Shown in pieces: positions 15,381 to 23,582 of a DNA stretch of 36,128 bases. The stretch's first letter is position 1. Every line of letters starts with the position of its first letter. The DNA comes from Ruminococcus sp. UBA3286 (lineage in GTDB: Bacteria > Bacillota > Clostridia > Oscillospirales > Ruminococcaceae). The translations under genes were made by a program, and so were the position numbers. The notes beneath the pieces were generated by a model that saw nothing but the letters and a program-made list of their open reading frames with translations, made no database searches and was not told where the DNA came from. Location of the stretch: contig DETO01000038.1 in the NCBI GenBank assembly GCA_002362135.1, positions 653-36,780 of the forward strand, read 5' to 3'.

Positions 15381-15953
15381 CTATTCCACTTTAAAATGAT
15401 CGCATAATTTTTTTAACGCCATACTTCTGTGGCTTATTTTATTTTTCTCATCGTCGGTCATTTCAGCCATAGTTCTGCCGTCATATACGAATATCGGGTC
15501 ATAGCCGAATCCGTTTTCGCCCTGCTCCCTAAAGCCTATAACGCCTCTGCAAACTCCCTCGAATGTAAATTCTGAATTGCCGTCAACATATGCGATAACG
15601 CAGCGAAATTCCGCATGACGCTTATTTTCGGGAACGTCTTTCATTTCGTCAAGCAATTTTGCGCATTCCATGCCCTTTGGAGCATATCTTGCCGAATAAA
15701 CTCCAGGTCTGCCGTCGAGAGCGTCCACGCAAAGACCGCTGTCATCGGCAATCACGGGCATTCCGACCGCTTCATAGACCGCTTTCGCTTTTATCATGGC
15801 ATTTTCGGCAAACGTAGTTCCGTTTTCTTCGGGATCGCAGTTCGCTCCCGCTTCGCGCTGAGAAATCACATCTATTCCCAGCGGCGCAAGTATCGCGCTT
15901 ACCTCGCGCAGTTTATTGGCATTATTCGTCGCCAATACAATTTTTTTATTCAT
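15381..15953 (-). CDS. rdgB: XTP/dITP diphosphatase (RdgB/HAM1 family)
   Basis: A 190-residue nucleotide-pool cleaning enzyme that hydrolyses dITP, XTP and ITP to monophosphates. It starts MNKKIVLATNNANKLREV, the TNNxxK substrate motif. DDSGLCVDALDGRPGVYSAR provides the catalytic Asp and metal-binding residues, FGYDPIFV is the family motif, and ISHRSMALKKL is the C-terminal signature. A much longer in-frame ORF (to 16169) reads through the ftsY tail and encodes basic low-complexity sequence, so I reject that extension. The true start overlaps the ftsY stop by 8 bp. Confidence 0.96.
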   Translation of the reverse strand: MNKKIVLATNNANKLREVSAILAPLGIDVISQREAGANCDPEENGTTFAENAMIKAKAVYEAVGMPVIADDSGLCVDALDGRPGVYSARYAPKGMECAKLLDEMKDVPENKRHAEFRCVIAYVDGNSEFTFEGVCRGVIGFREQGENGFGYDPIFVYDGRTMAEMTDDEKNKISHRSMALKKLCDHFKVE

Positions 15954-17244
15954 CGTCGCCGTCCTTCTTTCCAAAGAGTCTGCTAAAGAAGCCCTTCTTC
16001 TTCTTTTTCTCAGGTTTTGCGGAATTATCGGATTCCTCAACCGCTTCTGCTTCCGTTTCGGGGATAATTTCGGGTTCTGCTGCCGGTTCCGGTTCGGAGA
16101 TCGTCTCATGTTCAGCTTCTTCGGCAGCTTCACCGACAGCTTCATTAACCTCTTCCTGCGGCTCTTCATATACAGTTTCTTCGGAGATCAAATCTTCCGC
16201 AGGCGCATCTTCGGAAATCTCCTCCGCAGTATCCGCTGTTTCATCATATTCCTCCGCCGCTTCTTCATATTCAGGTTCAGCAGCATTATCCGCTTCATTT
16301 TCAACAGCTTTTTCCGCAGCTTTATTTTTAGCGCTTTCGAGATCAAAGAGAGCGTCCACGAACATATGGCTGTCAAAGGGCTGTAAATCGTCGATCTTCT
16401 CGCCCACGCCTATAAGCTTGACGGGGATTCCAAGTTCGTTCTTGATTGAAATAACGATACCGCCCTTAGCCGTGCCGTCAAGTTTGGTAAGTACGATTCC
16501 CGTAATCGGCGCAGTTTCGCTGAAAAGCTTCGCCTGACTTACGGCGTTCTGACCCGTGGTAGCGTCCAGAACGAGAAGCACTTCGCGAGAACATTCCCCA
16601 GCCTTATTGTCAATGATCCTGTTGATCTTTTTTAGTTCCTCCATAAGATTTTTCTTATTATGAAGTCTGCCTGCGGTATCGATGACTACAACGTCGCAGC
16701 CACGCGCTTTTGCCGCTTCGAGGGAATCGTAAACGACCGCTCCGGGATCGCTTCCCTCTGCGTGTTTAACTATCTCCACTCCTGCGCGGTCAGTCCAGAC
16801 CTGAAGCTGATCTATGGCGGCTGCGCGGAAAGTATCGGCGGCTGCCACAAGGACTTTTTTGCCCTCCTGCTTGAACTGGTGGCAAAGCTTTCCTATGGTA
16901 GTTGTTTTTCCCGCGCCGTTTACGCCGATCACCATGATAACGGCAGGCGAAACGCTGAGATCAAGTCCCGTATCGTCGCCCATTATCTCGGAAATGACCT
17001 CGTATATCAGTTCCATAATATCATTTGGGTCTGTGATTCCGCGCTCCTTGACTTTCTTCCGCACTCTCGTACAGATCTCAACCGATGTTTCAACGCCTAT
17101 ATCGCTCATGATCATCTGCTCTTCAAGTTCTTCGAAAAGTTCCTCGTCTATTTTGGTAAATGAATTAAAGATTCGCTGAAGTCCGCCAAGAAAATTTTCC
17201 TTGGTTTTTTTCAGTCCCTCAGCAATTTTTGAAAAAATTCCCAT
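15946..17244 (-). CDS. ftsY: Signal recognition particle receptor FtsY with an acidic C-terminal extension
   Basis: A 432-residue protein. Residues 1-302 are the complete NG GTPase: helical N domain from MGIFSKIAEGLKKTKENFLG, P-loop GVNGAGKTT (107-115), DTAGR (189-193), TKLDGTAKGG (253-262) and the closing GVGEKIDDLQPFD. It receives ribosome-SRP complexes at the membrane. Residues 303-432 are odd: about 105 residues dominated by Glu, Ala and Pro, ending in a basic/aromatic block (KKKKKGFFSRLFGKKDG). In E. coli FtsY the acidic A domain and its membrane motif precede the NG domain; here they follow it. The start has an ideal GGAGG. It follows smc by 32 bp. Confidence 0.96.
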   Translation of the reverse strand: MGIFSKIAEGLKKTKENFLGGLQRIFNSFTKIDEELFEELEEQMIMSDIGVETSVEICTRVRKKVKERGITDPNDIMELIYEVISEIMGDDTGLDLSVSPAVIMVIGVNGAGKTTTIGKLCHQFKQEGKKVLVAAADTFRAAAIDQLQVWTDRAGVEIVKHAEGSDPGAVVYDSLEAAKARGCDVVVIDTAGRLHNKKNLMEELKKINRIIDNKAGECSREVLLVLDATTGQNAVSQAKLFSETAPITGIVLTKLDGTAKGGIVISIKNELGIPVKLIGVGEKIDDLQPFDSHMFVDALFDLESAKNKAAEKAVENEADNAAEPEYEEAAEEYDETADTAEEISEDAPAEDLISEETVYEEPQEEVNEAVGEAAEEAEHETISEPEPAAEPEIIPETEAEAVEESDNSAKPEKKKKKGFFSRLFGKKDGDDE

Positions 17245-17261
17245 ATATTCCTCCGTTTATA

Positions 17262-17282
17262 GCATGATCGTAAATATCATGC
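17262..17282 (-). promoter_or_regulatory. 7-bp hairpin in the smc-ftsY junction
   Basis: GCATGAT (17262-17268) and ATCATGC (17276-17282) pair perfectly around a 7-nt loop. The structure overlaps the smc stop codon and ends before the ftsY ribosome site. There is no T-tail. It may tune translation or RNA processing between the two genes. Confidence 0.35.
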
Positions 17283-20200
17283 GGTATCGTCGCTAAAATC
17301 CACCTGTTCCATTTTCAGAAGCTTTGATATGCCGTCCTCCTGCATTGTTACGCCGTAAAGCACGCTTGCTTCCTCCATTGCGCTCCGCCTGTGTGTGACC
17401 AGAACGAATTGCGTAGTATCGGTAAATTTTTTGAGATACTGAGCGTATTTTCTGACGTTCACCTCATCGAGCGCAGCGTCTATCTCGTCAAGAATGCAGA
17501 ACGGCGCAGGACGCAGCTTCAATATGGCAAAATATATCGCTATCGCCACAAAAGACTGCTCGCCGCCCGAAAGCGAGATAAGATTTTTTATCACCTTGCC
17601 CGGCGGTGCGACGCTTATTTCGATTCCCGATTCAAGAACATTTTCGGGATCGGTCAGGATAAGTTCAGCCTTGCCGCCGCCGAAAAGTTCCACGAAAATT
17701 TCCTTGAAATTGGAATTTATTATCCGAAAACTTTCCGCAAATATCCTGCACATTTCTTCGGTAAGACTGCTGATTATCTTCTCAAGTTCGGCTTTCGACC
17801 GCTGAACGTCCGCAAGCTGCTCTGACAGAAATTCATATCTTTCCGAAACTTCGCGATATTCCTCAATAGCGTCCACATTTACGCTTCCGAGCGCACGTAT
17901 CTTATTTTTCACGGCGGCAAGCTCCATCTGCGCCGCCGTAATATCCTCCGCTTTTTCGGCAAACTGAACAGCTTCGGAAAACGTCATCTCATATACGTCC
18001 ATAAGCTGCCTTATAATGCCGTCAGAATCGCGGGTTACAGCCTCTCGGCGCTCTTCAAGACGAGTGATCTCGCCCGAAAGCTTCTCCTTTGCATCGTTAA
18101 AAGCCTTCATGCCTTTCTGTATCTCCGAAACAAGCCGATTCTGCTCCGTATGAGCCTTCCTAAAACGCTCTATATCGGCAGAATAAGCGTCCGCATTGGT
18201 TTTCATCGCTTCAAGTTCGGCTTCAAATCTTGCAATATCGGCTTTTTTATCGGCGATCATTCTGTTTCGTTCGGCTATCTCCGCCTCAAAGCGTTCCGCG
18301 CCTCCGTCAAGTTCCGAAAGTTCCGTATTTATGCGCTCTATTTCCGCTTCCTGAGCCTGTATATCCTTTACCAGCTCCATATTGCGTATTTTAAGCAGCG
18401 ACATTTTTTCGGAAAGCTCCGCACGTTCCATACGCAGTTTTTCGCGGTCTTTCTGACCGTCGGCGAGTCTTTCCTCGGCAGCTTTTATCTCGGAATCAAG
18501 TTCCGCAGCCGATTTTTCAGCGTCGGCGCAAGCCTGATTTGCCGCGGAGATCTTACGTTCAGACTCGGAACGCTGTCTGCCGGCGTTTTCAGTCTGAGAA
18601 CCAAGCTGTTCAATGAGCGAACGAAAGCTTCCCTGCTCCGCATTAAGCTTCATCGTTTCGGAATCCAGTTCCGCCTGCCGTGATCTTGCGCCCTCCATAT
18701 CATAGCGGAGTTTTTCGGATTCCGCACGGAATTTTTCCATTTTTCCGCCGATATCCTCACGCTGACGCTCCAGACGCTCGATCTCGCGGTCAAGAGTTTC
18801 TATTTCGTTTTTCCGCGTAATGATACCCACGGATTTCTGCGCAGAGCCGCCCGTAAACGAACCGCCTGCATTTATCACCTGACCGTCGAGCGTAACTATG
18901 CGGAATTTATATCCATATCTTTTGGCAATCATCGTCGCGGAATCTATATCCTCGGCAATGACTATCCTGCCGAGCAGCGAAGTGATGATTCCGCCGAATC
19001 TGCTGTCCGCGCCGACAATTCTATTGGCAATGGCAACGAATCCCATGCAATCCTCAACGCCGTTTTCCCGAAGTTCGTATCCCTTGACCGACGTTATCGG
19101 GAGAAAAGTCGCTCTGCCGCCGCGCTGCTCTTTCAGAAAACGAATGCATCGCTTTGCAATATCCTCATTTTCAACGATTATGTTCTGCATCGCTCCGCCC
19201 AGAGCCGTTTCTATCGCCGTCGCATAGCAGGGTTCAACGCTGATATTTTGAGCGACCGTGCCGTAAACTCCGCTTAATCTTCCCTGTTTCGAAGCCTTCA
19301 GAACCTGCCTTACGCTGCCCGTAAAGCCTTCCATATTCTTTTCGAGATCGCTCAGCAGTTTTTGTCTCTGCTGCGCGCTTTTCAGCTCGTAAAGATTTTT
19401 TTCGAAATTCTCTTTCGCGCCGTCAAAATCTTCCTTACGCGATCGGTAAAGGCGTTCAAGACCGCTGAGTTTATTTTTCAGCGACTCGCTTTCTGCGGAA
19501 TTTTTTTCCAATATTCGGTCGTTTTCCTTGATTTTCAGCTCATATTCCGAAATAGCGTTTTCAATTCCGCCTGCTCCCTCCAGAAGTTCCTGAAGCCGTT
19601 TTTCCTCGTCGGCAACGGTCTGTCTTGCTGATTCGGCAGCAAATTTCAATTCACTCTGCCTGATATACAGCGCATTTATCTCATTGCCTGCCTGCTCAAC
19701 GGATTCCCCGATACACGAACTTTTTTTCTCAGCGGCTTCAAAACGCTCCGTAACTTCGCGTATCTCTTCGATAAGTTCCTCTTTGGCATTTTCAAGACTG
19801 CCGATTTTCGCCATGCATTTTTCAATGCGTTCGTTAAGTTCAATCTTCGTCCTTTCGGAATTTTCAATATTTCTACGTGCGACGGAAATAGCCTCTTCAC
19901 AATGACCGATATCATTCTGAAAAACGGCAATATCAGCTTTTTTCTGCGAAACCGACTGCTCGTCTTCAATCATTTTTCGGCGAAGTTCGTCGGATTTCAT
20001 GGTGCATTCCTGCATACGCCGATAGCATTCCTGCAACTTTTCTTCTTCCCGAACAATATCATTTTCGGTATTTTCATATTCGCTCCTGCAAACAAGGAGT
20101 TTTTCCTCAAGCTGATCGAGTTTCTGCCTGAATTCGTCAAGGCGCGTTATCCAGACCGAGATTTCCAGTTTTTTGCGTTCCTCAGCCAGTTTTATGAATT

Positions 20201-20840
20201 TATGCGCTTTTTCGGACTGGAGTTTCAACGGTTCGACGCGGCTTTCCAATTCCGAAAGTATATCTGAAAGACGCTGTAAATTTTCCTGCGCGCTTGAAAG
20301 TTTCCGCTCCGCTTCCGCCTTTTTGTAGCGGAATTTGGAAATTCCGGCGGCTTCCTCGAAAATATCGCGCCGCTCGCTGCTTTTTGCGCCGACTATTTCC
20401 GCTATCCTGCCCTGTCCGATTATGGAATAGCCGTCTCTGCCGAGTCCCGTATCCATAAAAAGCTCGTTGATATCCTTTAAACGGCAGGCTCGCCCGTTTA
20501 TCATATACTCGCTTTCGCCGCTTCTGTAAAGCTTTCGCGTTACGGCAACTTCGTCCTCCGCGACGTTCAGCCTGCCGTCGGAATTATCAATATTCAGCGT
20601 AACAACGGCAAAACCCATTGGTTTTCTTGCAACAGTACCGGAAAAAATAACGTCCTCCATTTTATTTCCGCGAAGCGTCTTGGTCGATTGCTCGCCCAGA
20701 ACCCAGCGGACGGAATCGCCGATATTACTTTTTCCGCTGCCGTTAGGGCCTACTACCGCCGTAAGCCCTTTGTCAAATGTAAGGCTGATTTTATCGGGGA
20801 ACGACTTGAATCCCTGTATTTCCAGCGATTTCAGATACAC
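17277..20840 (-). CDS. smc: Chromosome segregation ATPase SMC
   Basis: A full-length SMC of 1187 residues. The N-terminal head has Walker A GPNGSGKSN (31-39). Long coiled coils (about 170-500 and 665-1010) flank a hinge domain at about 515-640, with GVYGTVAQNI and the glycine-rich end VINAGGSFTGGSA. The C-terminal head has the ABC signature LSGGEQSFVAIAIYFA and Walker B FCILDEIDAALDE. SMC loads at ParB sites and compacts newly replicated chromosome arms; its ScpA/ScpB partners are not in this window. The start is a GTG with GAGGTGA upstream. It lies 4 bp after the radical SAM gene and 32 bp before ftsY. Confidence 0.98.
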   Translation of the reverse strand: MYLKSLEIQGFKSFPDKISLTFDKGLTAVVGPNGSGKSNIGDSVRWVLGEQSTKTLRGNKMEDVIFSGTVARKPMGFAVVTLNIDNSDGRLNVAEDEVAVTRKLYRSGESEYMINGRACRLKDINELFMDTGLGRDGYSIIGQGRIAEIVGAKSSERRDIFEEAAGISKFRYKKAEAERKLSSAQENLQRLSDILSELESRVEPLKLQSEKAHKFIKLAEERKKLEISVWITRLDEFRQKLDQLEEKLLVCRSEYENTENDIVREEEKLQECYRRMQECTMKSDELRRKMIEDEQSVSQKKADIAVFQNDIGHCEEAISVARRNIENSERTKIELNERIEKCMAKIGSLENAKEELIEEIREVTERFEAAEKKSSCIGESVEQAGNEINALYIRQSELKFAAESARQTVADEEKRLQELLEGAGGIENAISEYELKIKENDRILEKNSAESESLKNKLSGLERLYRSRKEDFDGAKENFEKNLYELKSAQQRQKLLSDLEKNMEGFTGSVRQVLKASKQGRLSGVYGTVAQNISVEPCYATAIETALGGAMQNIIVENEDIAKRCIRFLKEQRGGRATFLPITSVKGYELRENGVEDCMGFVAIANRIVGADSRFGGIITSLLGRIVIAEDIDSATMIAKRYGYKFRIVTLDGQVINAGGSFTGGSAQKSVGIITRKNEIETLDREIERLERQREDIGGKMEKFRAESEKLRYDMEGARSRQAELDSETMKLNAEQGSFRSLIEQLGSQTENAGRQRSESERKISAANQACADAEKSAAELDSEIKAAEERLADGQKDREKLRMERAELSEKMSLLKIRNMELVKDIQAQEAEIERINTELSELDGGAERFEAEIAERNRMIADKKADIARFEAELEAMKTNADAYSADIERFRKAHTEQNRLVSEIQKGMKAFNDAKEKLSGEITRLEERREAVTRDSDGIIRQLMDVYEMTFSEAVQFAEKAEDITAAQMELAAVKNKIRALGSVNVDAIEEYREVSERYEFLSEQLADVQRSKAELEKIISSLTEEMCRIFAESFRIINSNFKEIFVELFGGGKAELILTDPENVLESGIEISVAPPGKVIKNLISLSGGEQSFVAIAIYFAILKLRPAPFCILDEIDAALDEVNVRKYAQYLKKFTDTTQFVLVTHRRSAMEEASVLYGVTMQEDGISKLLKMEQVDFSDDTA

Positions 20841-20844
20841 AGCT

Positions 20845-21882
20845 TCACCTCAGTTCAACTTCATATTTTGCAATACTCTCATCGCCAATGATTTTCACTT
20901 CTATGCCTTTTTTTTCAAAATAAAGAATATTTGATCTCCGCTGCCCGACCGCCTTGCTGATACATGACTTATTCACAGCAAAAACAAAATCTTTTTTTCT
21001 GTCACGCATACTGAGAAAACCTCTTGTTGTTTCAAGTTTACTGCAAATAATATCAGTCATTTCGTTTCTGTAAATATATGCTTCACATAGTTCACGGAAA
21101 GCGGGATGATAGAATCCTCCTATCATATCTTTTTCTACAAACTCGCTCGCATGAAGTCCGCATTTGATAACTTCTATACCCTCTTTTTCAAAACGTCTCA
21201 GCATCATTGCAGCAGTCGATATAACAGCCCTCATTTTTCCACGCTTTTTCACGGGAACATACTCTCCTGACTCATACAGTTCAGCAAGCTTAGTACCTTT
21301 GAGAATGACAACAGGATATATCCTTACCGTATCAGGGTGAATTCCAATAATTTTCTCCATTGTCTCATATTCTTCTGAATAATGACTTTTATACAGCCCT
21401 ATCATCATCTGCAAACCGAGTTCAAAGCCGTATTCCCGTATTAATGCACTTGCTTTATAAACGTCCTCAGCCGTATGACCTCTTTCATTCGCCGAAAGAA
21501 CGATATCGGACATTGACTGCGCGCCCAGTTCGATTGCGGTAACGCCGTATTTTCTCAGTATATCGAGAATTTCGGGAGTTATACAGTCGGGGCGTGTGGA
21601 AATACGTATTCCCTTGAATTTTCCGCTGCCGATAAATTCGTATGCGGATTCAAGAAGTTCGATCATATAATCGCGCTGTATCGCTGTAAAACTTCCTCCG
21701 AAAAACGCGATTTCGGTATTTTCGGGCGACTTTATTTCGCCGATCGCCTTAGTACAGATTTCGCGCACATCATCGCCCGACGGCGCTTTCTGCGTACCGC
21801 TTATCGTGCGCTGATCGCAAAAACTGCATCTGTGAGGGCAGCCGATATGCGGTACAAAAATCGAGATATTAGCGTGTTTCAT
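20845..21882 (-). CDS. Elp3-like radical SAM protein
   Basis: A 345-residue radical SAM enzyme. The iron-sulfur cluster motif is IGCPHRCSFCDQRTISG (CxxxCxxC). AFFGGSFTAI, GIRISTRPDCI and GAQSMSDIVLSANERGH follow in the order seen in the Elp3-like radical SAM group, but the acetyltransferase domain of true Elp3 is absent. The reaction is unknown; tRNA modification is a reasonable guess from the Elp3 relationship. The ORF opens at 21915, but the ATG at 21882 fits the family start (MKHANISIFVPH) and has GGAGC upstream. It overlaps the end of rnc by 14 bp and precedes smc by 4 bp. Confidence 0.88.
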   Translation of the reverse strand: MKHANISIFVPHIGCPHRCSFCDQRTISGTQKAPSGDDVREICTKAIGEIKSPENTEIAFFGGSFTAIQRDYMIELLESAYEFIGSGKFKGIRISTRPDCITPEILDILRKYGVTAIELGAQSMSDIVLSANERGHTAEDVYKASALIREYGFELGLQMMIGLYKSHYSEEYETMEKIIGIHPDTVRIYPVVILKGTKLAELYESGEYVPVKKRGKMRAVISTAAMMLRRFEKEGIEVIKCGLHASEFVEKDMIGGFYHPAFRELCEAYIYRNEMTDIICSKLETTRGFLSMRDRKKDFVFAVNKSCISKAVGQRRSNILYFEKKGIEVKIIGDESIAKYEVELR

Positions 21883-22561
21883 ATCCCATAAGCTCCAGAG
21901 CTTCTTTTGCGGCAAGCTGCTCGGCTTCCTTTTTGCTTCTGCCCTTGCCCTTGCCGATAACCTGAGAATTCAGCATAACTTCCACAACAAAACGCTTGTT
22001 ATGATCCGGTCCTTCCTCGCCTATGAGAACGTATTCCACCTTTTCTTCGGGATTTTTCTGAACGACTTCCTGAAGAACTGTTTTAAAATCATCAAAAACA
22101 GGCTTTGCGCTATGACCGATATCCTTCGGCATAAAATGCAGGATATGTCTTTTTGCGGCTTCCATTCCGCCGTCGAGGTAGATAGCCGCTATGACCGCTT
22201 CAAATGCGTCCGCAAGTATCGAGGGACGCTCTCTTCCGCCTGTATTCTCTTCGCCTCTGCCCAGCAGCAGAAACTCTCCGAGATGTATCTTCTCCGCAAA
22301 AACATGAAGACTTTTTTCACACACAAGCGACGCCCTCAGCTTCGTAAGATCGCCCTCCGCAACACTGCGCAGATGAGTATACAGATACTCCGAAACGACG
22401 ATGGAAAGAACGCTGTCCCCCAGAAATTCCAGACGCTCGTTGCTTGCCGAAGAATGCTTTTTCTCGTTCGCATACGAAGAATGCGAAAGCGCCTGTTCAA
22501 GAAGCTTTTTATTTTTAAATGTATATCCTATAATTTCCTCTAATTTTTCAGAATTATTCAT
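21869..22561 (-). CDS. rnc: Ribonuclease III
   Basis: A 230-residue enzyme that cleaves double-stranded RNA in rRNA precursors and regulatory duplexes. The endonuclease signature ERLEFLGDSVL is at about residues 42-52, and the second acidic site is in ILADAFEAVIAAIYLDGG. The C-terminal double-stranded RNA-binding domain covers about 155-228, ending KGKGRSKKEAEQLAAKEALE. The ATG overlaps the plsX stop by 8 bp, and the stop region overlaps the radical SAM start by 14 bp. Confidence 0.98.
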   Translation of the reverse strand: MNNSEKLEEIIGYTFKNKKLLEQALSHSSYANEKKHSSASNERLEFLGDSVLSIVVSEYLYTHLRSVAEGDLTKLRASLVCEKSLHVFAEKIHLGEFLLLGRGEENTGGRERPSILADAFEAVIAAIYLDGGMEAAKRHILHFMPKDIGHSAKPVFDDFKTVLQEVVQKNPEEKVEYVLIGEEGPDHNKRFVVEVMLNSQVIGKGKGRSKKEAEQLAAKEALELMGYETR

Positions 22562-23582
22562 TTTTTTCCGCTCCTTTGCCGACTGCGGAAGAATCCGTAT
22601 TCAGCTTTACATATTCCTCGATAGACTCGATCACTTTTCCGTCAACGCATTTTTTCGCCTGACGGACGGCATTATAAAACGCCTTTGCGTCAGAACTTCC
22701 GTGAGCCTTTATGACGGGCTTTTTAACTCCGAGCAGCGCAGAACCGCCCGTTTCACGATAATCCATCTGCTTTTTGAACGCCTTGATCTTTCCGAGCGAA
22801 AATAACGCTCCCAACGCCCCGATACCAGAATAAAGCCATTTTACTCTTCCGCCGAAAAACGAACCCATTCCCTCGTAAAGCTTGAGAACGATATTTCCTG
22901 TAAATCCGTCGGTAACGACTACCTGACATTCGCCCTTCGGAAGATCGCGAGCTTCGATATTTCCGATAAAATTAAGCCCCGATCTTTCCATAAGCTTATA
23001 GGCTTCTATCTCCAGTTCTCTGCCCTTGGTCTCCTCCGCGCCGATGTTCAGCAATCCGACTTTCGGGTTTTTGATACCCATTACTTTTTCCATGTATGCG
23101 CTTCCCATGACCGCAAACTGAACGAGCATTTCGGGGCGGCATTCCGTATTTGCGCCTGCGTCGAGAAGAATAAAGTTTCCCTTATCGGCAGGCAGTACGG
23201 GAGACGGCGCAACACGCTTGATACCCTTGATTCGCTTGACGATAAAAGTCGCTCCCATTACCAGCGCGCCCGTGCTTCCCGCGCAGACAAAAGCGTCGCC
23301 TTTGCCCTCGGCAAGCAGTTTCATACCGATAGCCATGGAAGTATTTTTTCCCGATTTTATGATCTCTTTCGGCTCTTCATGAATGTCGAATACATCGTCG
23401 GTATGAGCGATCTCCATTCCGCTAAGATCGACGCCGTTATCGGCTGCGCATTTTTTTATAACGCTTTCGCTGCCTGTCAGAATTATCTGCACGCCCAGCT
23501 CCTTTACAGCCATTGCACAGCCCTTTATGACTTCGAGAGGGGCGTTGTCACCTCCGAAAGCGTCAACTATTATTTTTGCCAA
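22554..23582 (-). CDS. plsX: Phosphate acyltransferase PlsX
   Basis: A protein of about 342 residues that converts acyl-ACP and phosphate to acyl-phosphate, the first committed step toward phosphatidic acid in most Firmicutes. Landmarks are IIVDAFGGDNAPLEVIKG at the N-terminus, GKNTSMAIGMKLLAEGKGDAF, CAGSTGALVMGATF and VVTDGFTGNIVLKLYEG. Two TTG codons are possible starts. The one at 23591 lies one base from AGGAG, whereas the one at 23582 has 10-nt spacing and gives the usual family start. The gene overlaps trmFO upstream and rnc downstream. The acpP gene often found between plsX and rnc is absent. Confidence 0.95.
   Translation of the reverse strand: MAKIIVDAFGGDNAPLEVIKGCAMAVKELGVQIILTGSESVIKKCAADNGVDLSGMEIAHTDDVFDIHEEPKEIIKSGKNTSMAIGMKLLAEGKGDAFVCAGSTGALVMGATFIVKRIKGIKRVAPSPVLPADKGNFILLDAGANTECRPEMLVQFAVMGSAYMEKVMGIKNPKVGLLNIGAEETKGRELEIEAYKLMERSGLNFIGNIEARDLPKGECQVVVTDGFTGNIVLKLYEGMGSFFGGRVKWLYSGIGALGALFSLGKIKAFKKQMDYRETGGSALLGVKKPVIKAHGSSDAKAFYNAVRQAKKCVDGKVIESIEEYVKLNTDSSAVGKGAEKNE

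Noticed and set aside
15954..16169. N-terminal extension of RdgB (Arg/Lys-rich)
   Set aside because: This is the ftsY acidic tail read in another frame. RdgB homologues begin at the TNNxxK motif, matching the ATG at 15953.
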